Source of the DNA: Candidatus Kuenenia stuttgartensis
GTDB lineage: Bacteria; Planctomycetota; Planctomycetia; Isosphaerales; Isosphaeraceae
Reading direction: 5' to 3'
DNA: 5,393 nt
Assembly: GCA_945872325.1 (NCBI GenBank)
Contig: CAMBZY010000251.1
Location: 1 to 5,393, forward strand
The translations under genes and the position numbers were made by a program. The notes beneath the pieces are model-generated. The model saw only the letters and a program-made list of their open reading frames with translations, had not been told where the DNA came from and searched no databases. Below, piece after piece: positions 5,209 through 5,393 of this stretch. How positions within the stretch are numbered: position 1 is the first letter of the stretch; every line of letters begins with the position of its first letter.

Positions 5209-5393
5209 CCTCAAGTCAAGATTTAAGGGTTTGTAGGCAGGAAGGCATGCCCTTTGGGTATCGATAAACCTGGAAACAGTCATCTTCGGGCTCTGAAAGG
5301 TGACACATTGCCCCCCATTTGTGAGGCTTGAGGGGACATCAGGCTTGTGCCATGCACTCTGACAATTCCATGTGCCGTTTACCAATCTGTAAG

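Larger units (their letters stand above)
4796..5393. other. gene-free region rich in inverted repeats
   Basis: I read all three plus-strand frames and parts of the minus strand, and found no convincing reading frame, no protein motif and no tRNA, tmRNA or RNase P RNA signature. The longest stop-free stretch noted is about 71 codons on the plus strand (about 4817-5030) and has no ATG until late. A 20-codon frame from ATG 4824 to a stop near 4886 on the plus strand has no visible ribosome site. What stands out is symmetry: four short palindromes at 4904-4995, a 155-bp inverted repeat at 5038-5192, and weaker direct repeats at 5070-5208 and perhaps on to 5274. It could be a non-coding RNA locus, a small non-autonomous repeat element or a decayed mobile element. 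The right edge is cut by the window. Confidence 0.6.

Noticed and set aside
5192..5219. TTGACT with a weak -10 (TAATTG) as promoter for a minus-strand RNA across the inverted repeat
   Set aside because: The -35 is good but the -10 matches only about two consensus bases, and the start would fall inside the repeat arm. Not strong enough to list.
4796..5393. tRNA, tmRNA, RNase P RNA, SRP RNA or integron attC site
   Set aside because: I looked for T-loop, the tmRNA ends, conserved RNase P blocks, the SRP GGAAGGAAGC-type loop and the attC core sites (GTTRRRY and its partner). None was present in a convincing form.

Overview
The window looks like a chromosomal piece of a planctomycete-type bacterium with moderate GC. 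That assignment is an inference. It rests on the gene order ffh-rpsP-trmD-rplS without rimM, on long and divergent versions of the conserved proteins, on weak Shine-Dalgarno sites, and on an exported PI-PLC-like enzyme of a family I associate with such bacteria. All recognised genes lie on the minus strand, so transcription runs from high to low coordinates.

From right to left: (1) 4686-5393 holds no convincing gene. It contains short perfect palindromes (4904-4995), a 155-bp imperfect inverted repeat (5038-5192, arms about 50 nt and about 74% identical by hand count) and a candidate promoter for the next gene. (2) 3576-4685 encodes a secreted Ca2+-dependent PI-PLC-like phosphodiesterase. (3) 3379-3575 is a spacer with a candidate ffh promoter. 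(4) 1855-3378 is ffh, the SRP GTPase. (5) 1699-1854 is a 156-nt spacer that can fold into three consecutive RNA structures just before rpsP. (6) rpsP (S16), trmD (tRNA m1G37 methyltransferase) and rplS (L19) follow closely. (7) A strong intrinsic terminator at 99-130 ends the unit.

The ffh-to-rplS block is a translation and protein-targeting operon: two ribosomal proteins, the enzyme that protects the reading frame by methylating G37 of certain tRNAs, and the particle that takes ribosomes to the membrane. The secreted phosphodiesterase upstream has its own candidate promoter and looks functionally separate.

The coding genes are ordinary. The most interesting material is non-coding: the large inverted repeat at 5038-5192, whose transition mismatches pair better in minus-strand RNA, and the structured leader in front of rpsP. 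Either could be an undescribed RNA or repeat element, but neither can be proven from one sequence.
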